Position numbers and translations under genes: made by a program. A stretch of 64,000 nt of DNA, from contig DYJE01000026.1 of NCBI GenBank assembly GCA_020723285.1, forward strand, positions 1 to 64,000, given 5' to 3'. Positions 1 to 7,394 of the stretch are shown here, one piece after another (position 1 is the stretch's first letter; every line of letters begins with the position of its first letter). The DNA is from Desulforapulum autotrophicum (GTDB lineage Bacteria; Desulfobacterota; Desulfobacteria; Desulfobacterales; Desulfolunaceae). Below the pieces are notes generated by a model. That model was given only the letters and a program-made list of their open reading frames with translations. It did no database searches and was not told the origin of the DNA.

Positions 1-35
1 TGTCCTTTGTTGAGCTCCTGACTTTTTACATGGGC

Positions 36-163
36 ATCAACATCCAACATCGAATGAAGGAAAGCTCCATTTTTATAGGCTGAATATGCAGAAGGGTATC
101 TTGCCATGTGGCCATGGGGATCCTGCAACCCATTCACCATTCGATGTTGTATGTTCGATGTTC
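36..163 (+). repeat. Dispersed ~140-bp TCGATGTT repeat, copy A
   Basis: This is copy A of a repeat that recurs at 1764-2038, 2898-3037 and, inverted, 15134-15270. It begins with CAACATCCAACATCGAATG and ends with CATTCGATGTT-type sequence, so the ends are roughly inverted. Similarity to copy C continues past the end (AAAAAACCTGC then TTAGGATAA) and covers the stop codon of abiEii. The bases just before it (20-44, GACTTTTTAC then GGCATCAACATC) resemble the right end of the MITE-like element at 1785-1936, so copy A may once have carried the same insertion. Confidence 0.75.
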
Positions 164-177
164 AAAAAAACCTGCCA

Positions 178-1074
178 TTAGGATAAACCACCTTCATCGT
201 TTATAATTTCCACCTTGATCCGTTCTGAAATGGCATGAAAGAAGTCTTCAGACCAGATATCGGTTTCGGCAGGATTTTTGATAAACGGGAGAATGTCGGC
301 TCTGGCCTGACGATAATCGATCTGGCTGATTTTTTCCCTGAGAAGCTCATGCAGACGTGTTTCTGTAAGCGGCTCTTCATGATGGATATGACCGGTTTGC
401 AGCATTCGACATCTCAGATGATTCAGGTCAAGCGGGATTTCATTTTTGATATACCATATAAAATCAAACAGATCTCTTCCCTTCATGCGTCCGGCGTTCC
501 ATGATCGGCAGAGAAGCGCGTGAATTTTACCGGCAAAAAGAGATGAATCGGAAAACACCCTCACACTGTATGGAACGGGACTCAGGCTGTATTTCACAGC
601 ATACGTTGCTCCTTCAGGGGGTGCCGTATCGACTTCAAGTTTAATTTTCAGAACCTCATTGTTATGGACACCGGAAACCGGAGGCCTGAGCGCATGGATA
701 TTCAATAGCTGAATCAGGGTTTTTCCTTTGATAAATGCCGATTCAATGGCCGTATCGGCTTTTTTTTCTTTTTTGATCACCTCCATGTCAAAGCCGTAAG
801 CGCCCAGCTCATTTTTAATGGCATCACAATACCCGGTGATATCGAAACTTGGGTTTACGGAAAGTAACGAAAAATCCAGATCTTCCGAGAATCGCTCAAG
901 TCCATAAAAAATTCTTAATGCGGTACCGCCGTAAAATGCGGCATGATCAAAAAATCCGGCGCGGGACATCCCTAACAGCGCAATTTCCTGAATGATTTCT
1001 TTTAAGGCGTTTTTTTGATCATCCGGCGTTTTGCACTCATATCTTTCGAGCATGTGGTCAATGGCGTGGGGCAT
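178..1074 (-). CDS. abiEii: AbiEii-type nucleotidyltransferase toxin (type IV TA / abortive infection)
   Basis: The product (298 aa) is an AbiEii/AbiGii-family toxin, a DNA-polymerase-beta-like nucleotidyltransferase that halts growth, classically on phage infection. The sequence shows GGTAL at residues 49-53 followed by the paired-acid motif EDLDFS at 64-69, then a basic KIKLEVD strand and a C-terminal segment with GRDLFDF. These match the order of the conserved AbiEii motifs. The open frame extends to a TTG at 1095, but the ATG at 1074 has AAGGAG eight bases upstream and is preferred. The gene lies just downstream of the antitoxin gene and is presumably co-transcribed. Its stop codon falls inside repeat copy A. 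Family assignment is firm; target and phage specificity are unknown. Confidence 0.9.
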   Translation of the reverse strand: MPHAIDHMLERYECKTPDDQKNALKEIIQEIALLGMSRAGFFDHAAFYGGTALRIFYGLERFSEDLDFSLLSVNPSFDITGYCDAIKNELGAYGFDMEVIKKEKKADTAIESAFIKGKTLIQLLNIHALRPPVSGVHNNEVLKIKLEVDTAPPEGATYAVKYSLSPVPYSVRVFSDSSLFAGKIHALLCRSWNAGRMKGRDLFDFIWYIKNEIPLDLNHLRCRMLQTGHIHHEEPLTETRLHELLREKISQIDYRQARADILPFIKNPAETDIWSEDFFHAISERIKVEIINDEGGLS

Positions 1075-1091
1075 GGGAATCACTCCTTCAT

Positions 1092-1694
1092 TCAATCCTC
1101 CAGACAGTCACAGAGAAGCTGGATGATTTTTTTTCGATAAAGTCCGGATAGAATGTTTAAAAGAGCTTTATCAAGCCGCATCACAGAGTCCTGATCCATT
1201 CTTAAATCATCGTACAGAAGTTCATTTAAGGCGGCCATGGTCTTGATGTCTTTAAATTTTGAAAGCGTATCGCAGACCGCTTTTTCCGGTGAAGCGATCA
1301 AAAAGCCTTCTCCATTCTCATCCACTCGATGGATACCATAAGGATAAACACGTGGATGGATATAACGGTAAAGGAACAATCCAACGGGTGTCTTGAATTG
1401 TTTGTTTTTATTTTTATTGAAACAGGCCGATGTGATGGCCTGAACCCGTTCCGGAATCATACCGTAATACGACAGGGCCGATTCAAAGGAAATATAAGAT
1501 GGCCCATATATGATGTTGGCAAGGGTCTTTGTTGAGTACCCGCTATGATCACCCGATAGATAAAGACCCCGTCTGACTTTGATAAGCTCACCTTTTTTGA
1601 TCATCGTGGTCAGCTTTGATCGGGGGGAGGCATACCCTTTAAGGCTATCCATAATCCCCATGTAATCCTGGTAGGGTTGTTGGGTGGTTATCAT
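1092..1694 (-). CDS. abiEi: AbiEi-family antitoxin / autorepressor
   Basis: The product (200 aa) is the partner antitoxin. The N-terminal part has the winged-helix pattern typical of AbiEi (TMIKKGELIKVRRGLYL). The middle contains the conserved tract YISFESALSYYGMIPE and the EKAVCDTL motif of the AbiEi antitoxin domain. In known systems AbiEi represses its own operon and neutralises AbiEii without a stable complex; that is family knowledge. An upstream ATG at 1727 is in frame but lies inside the palindrome at 1702-1740 and has no ribosome-binding site. The ATG at 1694 has CTGGAG ten bases upstream, so it is used here. It is followed at 18-bp spacing by abiEii. Confidence 0.88.
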   Translation of the reverse strand: MITTQQPYQDYMGIMDSLKGYASPRSKLTTMIKKGELIKVRRGLYLSGDHSGYSTKTLANIIYGPSYISFESALSYYGMIPERVQAITSACFNKNKNKQFKTPVGLFLYRYIHPRVYPYGIHRVDENGEGFLIASPEKAVCDTLSKFKDIKTMAALNELLYDDLRMDQDSVMRLDKALLNILSGLYRKKIIQLLCDCLED

Positions 1695-1701
1695 TGAATT
1701 T

Positions 1702-1740
1702 TTCTCCAGTAAGTACGAAATTTTCATACTTTCTGGAGAA
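1702..1740. promoter_or_regulatory. Inverted-repeat operator upstream of abiEi
   Basis: Two 19-base arms (1702-1720 and 1722-1740) are inverted repeats matching at 17 of 19 positions; the outer arm reads TTCTCCAG and its mirror CTGGAGAA. It lies immediately upstream of the chosen abiEi start. AbiEi proteins are known to autorepress by binding inverted repeats at their promoter, so this is the likely operator. The DNA pattern is directly visible; the binding is inferred. Confidence 0.7.
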
Positions 1741-1763
1741 TGTCAATGGTTATTGATTACGAC

Positions 1764-2038
1764 GAACATCGAACGCCCAACATCGATGGCGTCGTAAAAA
1801 GTCCCATATGCGGCGTTATAGTGTTTGGCCAGACACTCGACATACTATATGTATGCCGTAGCAAGTGGCCAAACACTATGCCTTGCCTCTGGGCCTTTTT
1901 CCATAGCCATCGGGCGACTTTTTACGAGTCCATCAACATCCAACATCGAATGGAGGGAAACTCCATTTATAACTATTGAATTTTATGAAGATGTTCTTCC
2001 CATGCGGCTATGGAGATCCTGCAACCCATCCACCATTA
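1764..2038 (+). repeat. TCGATGTT repeat, copy B, interrupted by a MITE-like element
   Basis: The left part (1764-1784, ending GCCCAACATC) and the right part (from 1937, AACATCCAACATCGAATGG) together match copy C at 2898. They are separated by the element at 1785-1936. The right part runs on through the shared tract GGAGATCCTGCAACCCATCC. Copies A and B lie in the same orientation on either side of the abiE pair. Confidence 0.75.
1785..1936 (+). mobile_element. MITE-like element, 152 bp, copy 1
   Basis: A non-coding element with near-perfect terminal inverted repeats: GATGGCGTCGTAAAAAGTC at the left and the complement of GATGGACTCGTAAAAAGTC at the right. It is flanked by the 6-bp direct repeat AACATC (1779-1784 and 1937-1942). 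The undisturbed sequence in repeat copy C has AACATC once, which is the expected empty site. A second copy sits at 14270-14419 in the opposite orientation. No transposase is encoded, so it would depend on one elsewhere. Confidence 0.85.
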
Positions 2039-2061
2039 TCAAATCCGCGACACTCCCCCGC

Positions 2062-2330
2062 CCCTGTCATTCCGGGCGGTCCCCGCATATTGAGGAAGTC
2101 CGTTTCATCCATAACCTCGAAACAAACCGTGACGCCGGAGTCCTGAAGCCGACCCGGAATCCATCGTCGTATGGGCGATCAGGGTTGAATCTGAAAAAAG
2201 CATTCCATCTTTGCCGTAAATACAGACATGGATTCCGGGTCGGCTTCGTGTTTTAAAGGACACCGTTTCGCAAAGGCCGAGGATTTAACAAGAGATTTTG
2301 TTGGTTCGTCGACCGCCCGGAATGACAGGG
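2062..2330. repeat. Long-palindrome intergenic element (TCATTCCGGGCGG family), copy 1
   Basis: The 20-bp ends are perfect inverted repeats (CCCTGTCATTCCGGGCGGTC and its complement). A second inner inverted pair, AAGCCGACCCGGAATCCAT near 2146 and its complement near 2228, sits inside, so the unit can fold into a two-tier cruciform. Related units lie at 6552-6819 and 47571-47748. No coding capacity is apparent. Confidence 0.8.
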
Positions 2331-2387
2331 CAGAGGGAAATGGTGAGGGATATGGATCAGGATACCAACAATAAGGCAGGAGGACGA

Positions 2388-2636
2388 TCAGGTTTCCGCA
2401 ACGGGAGATCCCTTGAGGCCGGCGGCAATGTTCAGGTTGATGCTGATGATGTGTGAGACCTTTTCGGGATCGGGATAGGCCATCAGGAATAATGAACGTT
2501 TATCGATATAAAGGCTGAGGCTTAAAAGCTGTTCTTTCAGCGGTCTGGGCAATGCATTTTCCGGCCTCGTCAGTTCCGACTGAAAGATGCTCCAGAGTCT
2601 TTGATTGTATTCCAGGGCCTGGTACAGCGCTTCCTG
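2388..2636 (-). pseudogene. flaF: 5'-truncated flaF copy (C-terminal ~82 codons)
   Basis: The reading frame is intact from the truncation point to a TGA at 2388 and encodes almost the same C-terminal residues as the complete flaF at 6877-7263 (for example SLYIDKRSLFLMAYPDP). The first ~45 codons and the ribosome-binding site are missing. It is a by-product of the 589-bp duplication and is unlikely to be expressed as FlaF. Confidence 0.85.
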
Positions 2637-2833
2637 CCCCGGTCAGAAACCGTCTCGCATTGTCTCTTGGCCCCAACCATCCTTCGGTTCAGCGCTTTGC
2701 CGAAAAAGTCTACCGCAGAGCCCAGAAATCCGCCCAGAACATGGCCTTCAAACAGCGTAAAAGCGTTCTCCGCATGGATACCTGGCTGGAAGAAGCCCTG
2801 GCGTTTACGGGGAAAAGTGTTTTGGGCGGGTGA
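2637..2833 (+). pseudogene. Gene remnant with a kinesin-light-chain-like TPR motif
   Basis: The plus-strand frame reads on for about 65 codons to a TGA at 2831-2833. It contains LSLGPNHPSVQRFAEKVYRR, which looks like the LGPxHPxV helix turn of TPR_12/kinesin-light-chain repeats. There is no start codon of its own, because the 5' part is replaced by the duplicated flaF segment. The likely origin is the tail of a larger TPR gene cut by the rearrangement. The identification rests on one short motif. Confidence 0.35.
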
Positions 2834-2897
2834 GTTAAGAATATCGTCGGGGTGTCACCATCCGTTTTGAACGGGGAATGGTTGAACGGGAATGATT

Positions 2898-3037
2898 GAA
2901 CGTCGAACATCGAACGCCCAACATCCAACATCGAATGAAGGAAAACTCCATTTTTATAGGCTGAATATGCAGAAGGGTATCTTGCCATGCGGCCATGGGG
3001 ATCCTGCAACCCATTCACCATTCGATGTTCGATGTTT
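2898..3037 (+). repeat. TCGATGTT repeat, copy C (uninterrupted)
   Basis: A complete copy beginning GAACGTCGAACATCGAACG and ending TTCGATGTTCGATGTTT. It carries GCCCAACATCCAACATCG without the MITE-like insertion and so documents the empty site for copy B. The interior agrees closely with copy A. It lies ~125 bp upstream of the ATPase gene. Confidence 0.75.
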
Positions 3038-3161
3038 AAAAAAAACCTGCAATTAGGATAACCCGCCTTTTTATTTATTAAATTATGTTATGAGTTGACT
3101 TTGATCATTATCCTGAGTAAATATACTCAATACAATGACTAAATTTACACGGAGCCGTGAC

Positions 3162-4355
3162 ATGTTTCGCAGAGAACTGTGCAAAACCCTTGAAAACAGG
3201 CTAAAAGAGCCACGAAGATTCATCCAGGTCCTGGCAGGTCCCCGTCAGGTGGGGAAAACCACGGCGGTGCGTCAGGTTCTGGAGGGGCTGAACATGCCCA
3301 GCCATTATGCGTCGGCGGATGATCCCAGTGTCCAGTCGGCGTCAGGAATCGAGCAGCAGTGGGATATCGGGCGATTGCTGACAAAAACGGAAGGCAGGGT
3401 AACCGACGCCGTCCTGGTCCTTGACGAGATCCAGAAAATCCCCGGATGGGCCGATCTGGTGAAACTTCTCTGGGACAGGGACAGCGCCGCCGGTCTTCCC
3501 CTCAAAGTGGTGATTCTCGGATCATCGCCGCTTCTCGTTCAAAAGGGTCTGGGGGAAAGTCTTGCCGGACGCTTTGAGATCATTCACGCGGTCCACTGGT
3601 CCTATTCCGAAATCAGGGACGCCTTTGGATGGGATGATGAAACCTACATCCATTACGGAGGGTATCCGGGCGCAGCGCCTCTGGTCAACGACCCTGAACG
3701 GTGGATGCGTTACATCAGCGATTCGCTGATCGAAACCACCCTTTCCCGGGACATTCTGCTGATGACCCGGGTGGACAAACCGGCCCTGTTGCGCCGCATG
3801 TTTCATCTCGGTTGCGAGTATTCCGGTCAGATCCTTTCGTATCAGAAGATGATCGGACAGCTTCAGGACGCGGGAAACACCACCACCCTCGCCCATTACC
3901 TGGATCTTCTGGGCGGCGCGGGCATGGTTGCGGGCATTGCCAAGTTTTCAGGCAACACCGTCAGGCAAAGGGGATCGAGTCCCAAACTTCAGGTGCTGAA
4001 CAACGCGCTGGTGGCTGCGCATGTCCGGCGTTCCTTTGAATCCGTTCGAAACGATCCCGAACTCTGGGGCCGGACGGTGGAATCGGCCGTGGGCGCTCAT
4101 ATCCTGAACAGTGTGAAAGGCTCGTCCGTTGAAGTGTTCTACTGGCGCGACAAGAACCGGGAAGTGGATTTCGTTCTTCGAAAAGGCGAATGTGTTACCG
4201 CCATCGAAGTGAAAAGCGGTAGGCGCAAAGACGCCCTGAACGGAATGGACGCCTTTTCCAAGGCCTTCAATCCCGGACGGAAAATTCTGGTGGGCGGCCA
4301 GGGGATTCCTCTTTCTGAGTTTTTATTGACTCCTGTGGAGTTTTATGTGGATTGA
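3162..4355 (+). CDS. ATP-binding protein, AAA_14 / DUF4143 family
   Basis: The product (397 aa) has an N-terminal AAA-type ATPase domain with Walker A GPRQVGKTTA near residue 27 and Walker B LVLDEIQKIPGW near residue 90. The C-terminal DUF4143 half ends in a nuclease-like tract (FYWRDKNREVDFVLRKG, then AIEVKSG), which has the D...ExK spacing of a PD-(D/E)XK fold. Proteins of this family are common in mobile and defence-rich regions and their roles are mostly unknown. An upstream ATG at 3135 is in frame, but only the ATG at 3162 has a good ribosome-binding site (GGAG, seven bases away). The gene stands alone between repeat copy C and an AT-rich spacer, inside the segment bounded by the 589-bp direct repeats. 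Confidence 0.85.
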   Translation: MFRRELCKTLENRLKEPRRFIQVLAGPRQVGKTTAVRQVLEGLNMPSHYASADDPSVQSASGIEQQWDIGRLLTKTEGRVTDAVLVLDEIQKIPGWADLVKLLWDRDSAAGLPLKVVILGSSPLLVQKGLGESLAGRFEIIHAVHWSYSEIRDAFGWDDETYIHYGGYPGAAPLVNDPERWMRYISDSLIETTLSRDILLMTRVDKPALLRRMFHLGCEYSGQILSYQKMIGQLQDAGNTTTLAHYLDLLGGAGMVAGIAKFSGNTVRQRGSSPKLQVLNNALVAAHVRRSFESVRNDPELWGRTVESAVGAHILNSVKGSSVEVFYWRDKNREVDFVLRKGECVTAIEVKSGRRKDALNGMDAFSKAFNPGRKILVGGQGIPLSEFLLTPVEFYVD

Positions 4356-4926
4356 AACCAGCGCTTTATGGAGAATGTTTATCTTTGAGTGACGATTCCG
4401 ATTGATTCTTCACTCTTATCGAGTTCCTGGAAAAAAACAACAAACACAAGGAATATTCTAAAACCGGATCGCATGATCCGGGAAATAATTTTAAATCGAT
4501 TGCCGACAATCCTTGGTGGCAAGGCGCACTGTGTCCAATCATTGTAATAGAGTCGACCAGCATTAATAAATTGAAGATGATAATGTCGGCCTGTATCCAT
4601 TTTGTTTTATCGATCATGTATTGATGAAACATATTTTTTTTTATTCGAAAAGGTGCCTTGTCCATACATTCGTTTCATATATGGTAATCTAAATGTTGAT
4701 ATTTATATTGATTTATTGTTGAATATATGAAAGTAAATATTAACCGCTGTAGCTAACATTTATCGAGGGATGTTTAATAAATATTTTTACGTTATTCAGA
4801 CTCTTTGTTCAACTTACGTATCGAGAGAACCTTCGCGATATAGAGTGCTGATTTTGATCAATTGATTCTTAACTGGACAGTAGTGTTGGGATTAATAATC
4901 TATCTTATCAGGAAGGGATAATATCA
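4356..4926. other. AT-rich intergenic stretch, no convincing gene
   Basis: These 571 bases are clearly richer in A and T than the flanks. Short frames exist on both strands, but none has a ribosome-binding site or a recognisable motif. One plus-strand frame (~4420-4626) stays open for about 70 codons without a start codon, and could be a gene remnant. The promoter of the downstream lipoprotein gene must lie near the right end. Confidence 0.5.
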
Positions 4927-6333
4927 ATGAATAAAAGAAAAATATATCAGATAATACGGGGAGTTGGGGTTGTTTTAATGTTGGCTGGAGTTGTGTTGCC
5001 GTCTTGTGTGTCTGGTGATAACTATCTAAAAATAGAAGAAAAAAAGCTCGAAACTAACACGGATCTGGATCGCAGCTTTCACGTTGTGGCTGATGAGCCG
5101 CAGGGTTTTGGTCTCCGTATGGAAGGTTTTATTATCGGTATAGAAAAGTCAGATCGAAAAACCCTCGGCGTTAAGCCGCTGGCGAACGATGAACACTTCA
5201 ACCGAAGCCCTATCGGTTTTGACATGGAAAACACCCGGAAGTTTGTTGCGTGTCTTGATGACGGAAAACGAACCTTTGTTTCACATCTGGTCCAGGCCGA
5301 GTGTGATAAAGATTTGCACATTCCGTTCATCAAGAACAAGTTTCTGTATGATGCTTACTGCAACTGCCGTGCTGACGGTCGGCGGCCAAGTGATCCTGCT
5401 TGGATAATGGAGAACGACAGTCCATACGAGCGATCATGGGAAGCACTGGAAAAACTTGAGGGTGTTATAGCATCTCAACTTGCCAAGGCTTATGAGAAGG
5501 GAACACCCTATACGCATGTGATTGTGGGGACGATGGGTTGGAATAGTCCTCAAGAAAAAGCAATCAGAAACCTTAACAGCATTTTTGGTAACATCCTAAT
5601 AAATCAGGGTAATGAATTTAAACCTCTTTATATCGCTATAACATGGCCCTCTTCGTGGAATAAGTGTTTTCAGTTTTTTAGCTTATTTAACAAGGCAGAT
5701 GATGCCGATGAGATTGGTTTTGTTTGGGCAAATGCACTAATTAACAAACACCTTTCTAACTTGCGTGCACGTTCATCCGATAAAAAATGGCCGACATTCA
5801 AGATTGTTGCGATCGGGCACAGTTTAGGTGCACGTCTTATGACGCGAGCGGCGTTTAGCGGTGCCGTACTAAAAAAACCGGTAGCTTTGCAAGAAGGGCC
5901 TGATTTAGTTATTGGTTTGCAGGGTGCTTTCAGTATGAATCGATTTTTATCTGATCGTAAAATGGGTCGGGAAGGAGCACCCTATGCCGATTACAAGGAT
6001 CTCCGAGGTAAAGTAGTTCTGACATGGTCGGAAAATGACGATGCTACGCCTTTGGCTAATTGGATCAGTGGTGCAAACTATGCTGGGGCTAAAGCGGGTT
6101 ATGAGCGTGCCTCTGATGAGAAATATAAAAAACATTTCGCCTTCTATAACGCTTCCGAAAAGGGTGAGTTGATACCCGGTGAAGATGCCGAAAGCCAAGA
6201 GAAGAAGGTTATCTATATTGATGCGACAAATTTGGTTAAATATAATGTACTCGGAACCAGTGGTGGGGCACACAGCGACATCTATAATGCATACATGGGC
6301 TGCTTACTTGGGAAGATTATTTCAAAATTCTGA
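4927..6333 (+). CDS. Putative lipoprotein with alpha/beta-hydrolase fold
   Basis: The product (468 aa) starts with a basic N-terminus and hydrophobic segment ending in LPSC, a lipobox, so it is probably a lipoprotein. The central region contains VIVGTMGWNSP and then VAIGHSLGARL near residue 297, the GxSxG nucleophile elbow of serine hydrolases. A late histidine in GGAHSDIYNAYMG could complete a triad. It resembles large DUF900-like or lipase-like serine hydrolases, but substrate and exact family are not recognised. A GGAAGGG ribosome-binding site precedes the ATG. Base composition is AT-richer than neighbouring genes, which fits recent acquisition. The gene stands alone between the two 589-bp repeat copies. 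Confidence 0.7.
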   Translation: MNKRKIYQIIRGVGVVLMLAGVVLPSCVSGDNYLKIEEKKLETNTDLDRSFHVVADEPQGFGLRMEGFIIGIEKSDRKTLGVKPLANDEHFNRSPIGFDMENTRKFVACLDDGKRTFVSHLVQAECDKDLHIPFIKNKFLYDAYCNCRADGRRPSDPAWIMENDSPYERSWEALEKLEGVIASQLAKAYEKGTPYTHVIVGTMGWNSPQEKAIRNLNSIFGNILINQGNEFKPLYIAITWPSSWNKCFQFFSLFNKADDADEIGFVWANALINKHLSNLRARSSDKKWPTFKIVAIGHSLGARLMTRAAFSGAVLKKPVALQEGPDLVIGLQGAFSMNRFLSDRKMGREGAPYADYKDLRGKVVLTWSENDDATPLANWISGANYAGAKAGYERASDEKYKKHFAFYNASEKGELIPGEDAESQEKKVIYIDATNLVKYNVLGTSGGAHSDIYNAYMGCLLGKIISKF

Positions 6334-6537
6334 CCATCATGGTTTGGGCAATACAGAAAAGAGGGGACAGTTTGTTTTTTCAATTTGCTTTCAAGATAAT
6401 CCCCTGCCGGTTTTTTAACCGAAGTAGTCGGGCGTGGGCCTGACTACTGAACCCACTGTCGGGCTATTTAATATCATCTTGATTTTAGTATGGAATTTGA
6501 CTCGTTAGGTCCTTGTTGCAGAACAACATCACATCCA

Positions 6538-7125
6538 CGACACTCCCCCGCCCATGTCATTCCGGGCGGACCCCGCATGTCGAAGAAGTCCGTTTCATCC
6601 ACACCCTTAAAGCAAACCGAGACGCCGGAGTTTCGAAGCCGACCCGGAATCCATCTTCGCAGGGTCGATCAGGGTTGAATCTGAAAAAGCATTCCATCTT
6701 TGCCGTATATACAGACATGGATTCCGGGTCGGCTTCGTGCTTTAAAGGACACCGTTTCGCAAAGGCCGAGGATTTAACAAGCGATTTTGTTGGTTCGTCG
6801 ACCGCCCGGAATGACAGGGCAGAGGGAAATGGTGAGGGATATGGATCAGGATACCAACAATAAGGCAGGAGGACGATCAGGTTTCCGCAACGGGAGATCC
6901 CTTGAGGCCGGCGGCAATGTTCAGGTTGATGCTGATGATGTGTGAGACCTTTTCGGGATCGGGATAGGCCATCAGGAATAATGAACGTTTATCGATATAA
7001 AGGCTGAGGCTTAAAAGCTGTTCTTTCAGCGGTCTGGGCAATGCATTTTCCGGCCTCGTCAGTTCCGACTGGAAGATGCTCCAGAGTCTTTGATTGTATT
7101 TCAGGGCCTGGTAAAGCGCTTCATG
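6538..7125. repeat. 588-bp direct duplication, copy 2
   Basis: This is the partner of 2048-2636, in the same orientation. It contains a long-palindrome element and then the 3' part of the intact flaF gene. Past 7125 the flaF frame continues normally, so this side is the ancestral arrangement. Confidence 0.85.
6552..6819. repeat. Long-palindrome intergenic element, copy 2
   Basis: Same element as 2062-2330, with slightly diverged outer arms at the left (CCATGTCATTCCGGGCGGAC) and intact right arm (GACCGCCCGGAATGACAGGG). The inner inverted pair around GACCCGGAATCCAT is also kept. It sits downstream of flaF and may act as a 3' transcript end structure. Confidence 0.8.
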
Positions 7126-7263
7126 ATCCGGATCATCGTCCCAGTGATCCACACATTTTTTTAACTGAAGTGCCGCCCGGGTCAGGACCGAGGCTTCCAG
7201 TTTCCGGCCTGAAAGTCCCATCTGTTCGGTTTTTTCATAGACTTTGAAAGGGTTTTCGTGCAT
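6877..7263 (-). CDS. flaF: FlaF-family flagellin synthesis regulator
   Basis: The product (128 aa) matches FlaF over its whole length: an NPFKVYEKTEQ start, the LEASVLTRAA helix, LWSIFQSEL and LYIDKRSLF. FlaF is a cytoplasmic protein needed for flagellin synthesis or secretion, best studied in alphaproteobacteria, where it works with FlbT and flagellin. The frame extends upstream to 7335, but the ATG at 7263 has GGGAG eight bases before it and fits the family start. It follows the flagellin gene on the same strand with a hairpin between them, so co-transcription is likely. A 5'-truncated second copy lies at 2388-2636. Confidence 0.9.
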   Translation of the reverse strand: MHENPFKVYEKTEQMGLSGRKLEASVLTRAALQLKKCVDHWDDDPDHEALYQALKYNQRLWSIFQSELTRPENALPRPLKEQLLSLSLYIDKRSLFLMAYPDPEKVSHIISINLNIAAGLKGSPVAET

Positions 7264-7337
7264 GGCCAGAAACTCCCGGTTCTGGTAAGTGCATTGCCGC
7301 TTATAAAAAAATGAACGATGAAAACTCGGAACCATGG

Positions 7338-7386
7338 AGCCGGGCGTTGCCCACCTATAGATGACCTGTCAAAGCAACGCCCGGCT
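7338..7386 (-). terminator. 13-bp stem-loop between flagellin and flaF
   Basis: Perfect arms AGCCGGGCGTTGC (7338-7350) and GCAACGCCCGGCT (7374-7386) enclose a 23-base loop just after the flagellin stop codon. No T-run follows on the minus strand. It is therefore more likely a transcript-stabilising or partial termination structure, which would let flagellin mRNA exceed flaF mRNA. Confidence 0.5.
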
Positions 7387-7394
7387 GAACGTCA

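Larger units (their letters stand above)
2048..2636. repeat. 589-bp direct duplication, copy 1
   Basis: This segment is nearly identical to 6538-7125 in the same orientation, with a constant offset of about 4,489 bp. It contains a long-palindrome element and the 3' two-thirds of flaF. Similarity ends abruptly near 2636, inside the flaF reading frame. Confidence 0.85.

Noticed and set aside
4366-4665. A 99-aa minus-strand frame in the AT-rich spacer
   Set aside because: No ribosome-binding site, no recognisable domain, and a cysteine- and histidine-rich random composition.
6513-6863. A 116-aa plus-strand frame over the palindromic element
   Set aside because: The frame is a translation of the repeat element, and the equivalent region in copy 1 is not kept as the same protein.
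7338-7386. Strong intrinsic terminator after flagellin
   Set aside because: The stem is perfect but there is no T-run on the minus strand, so full termination is not supported; it is listed only as a stem-loop.
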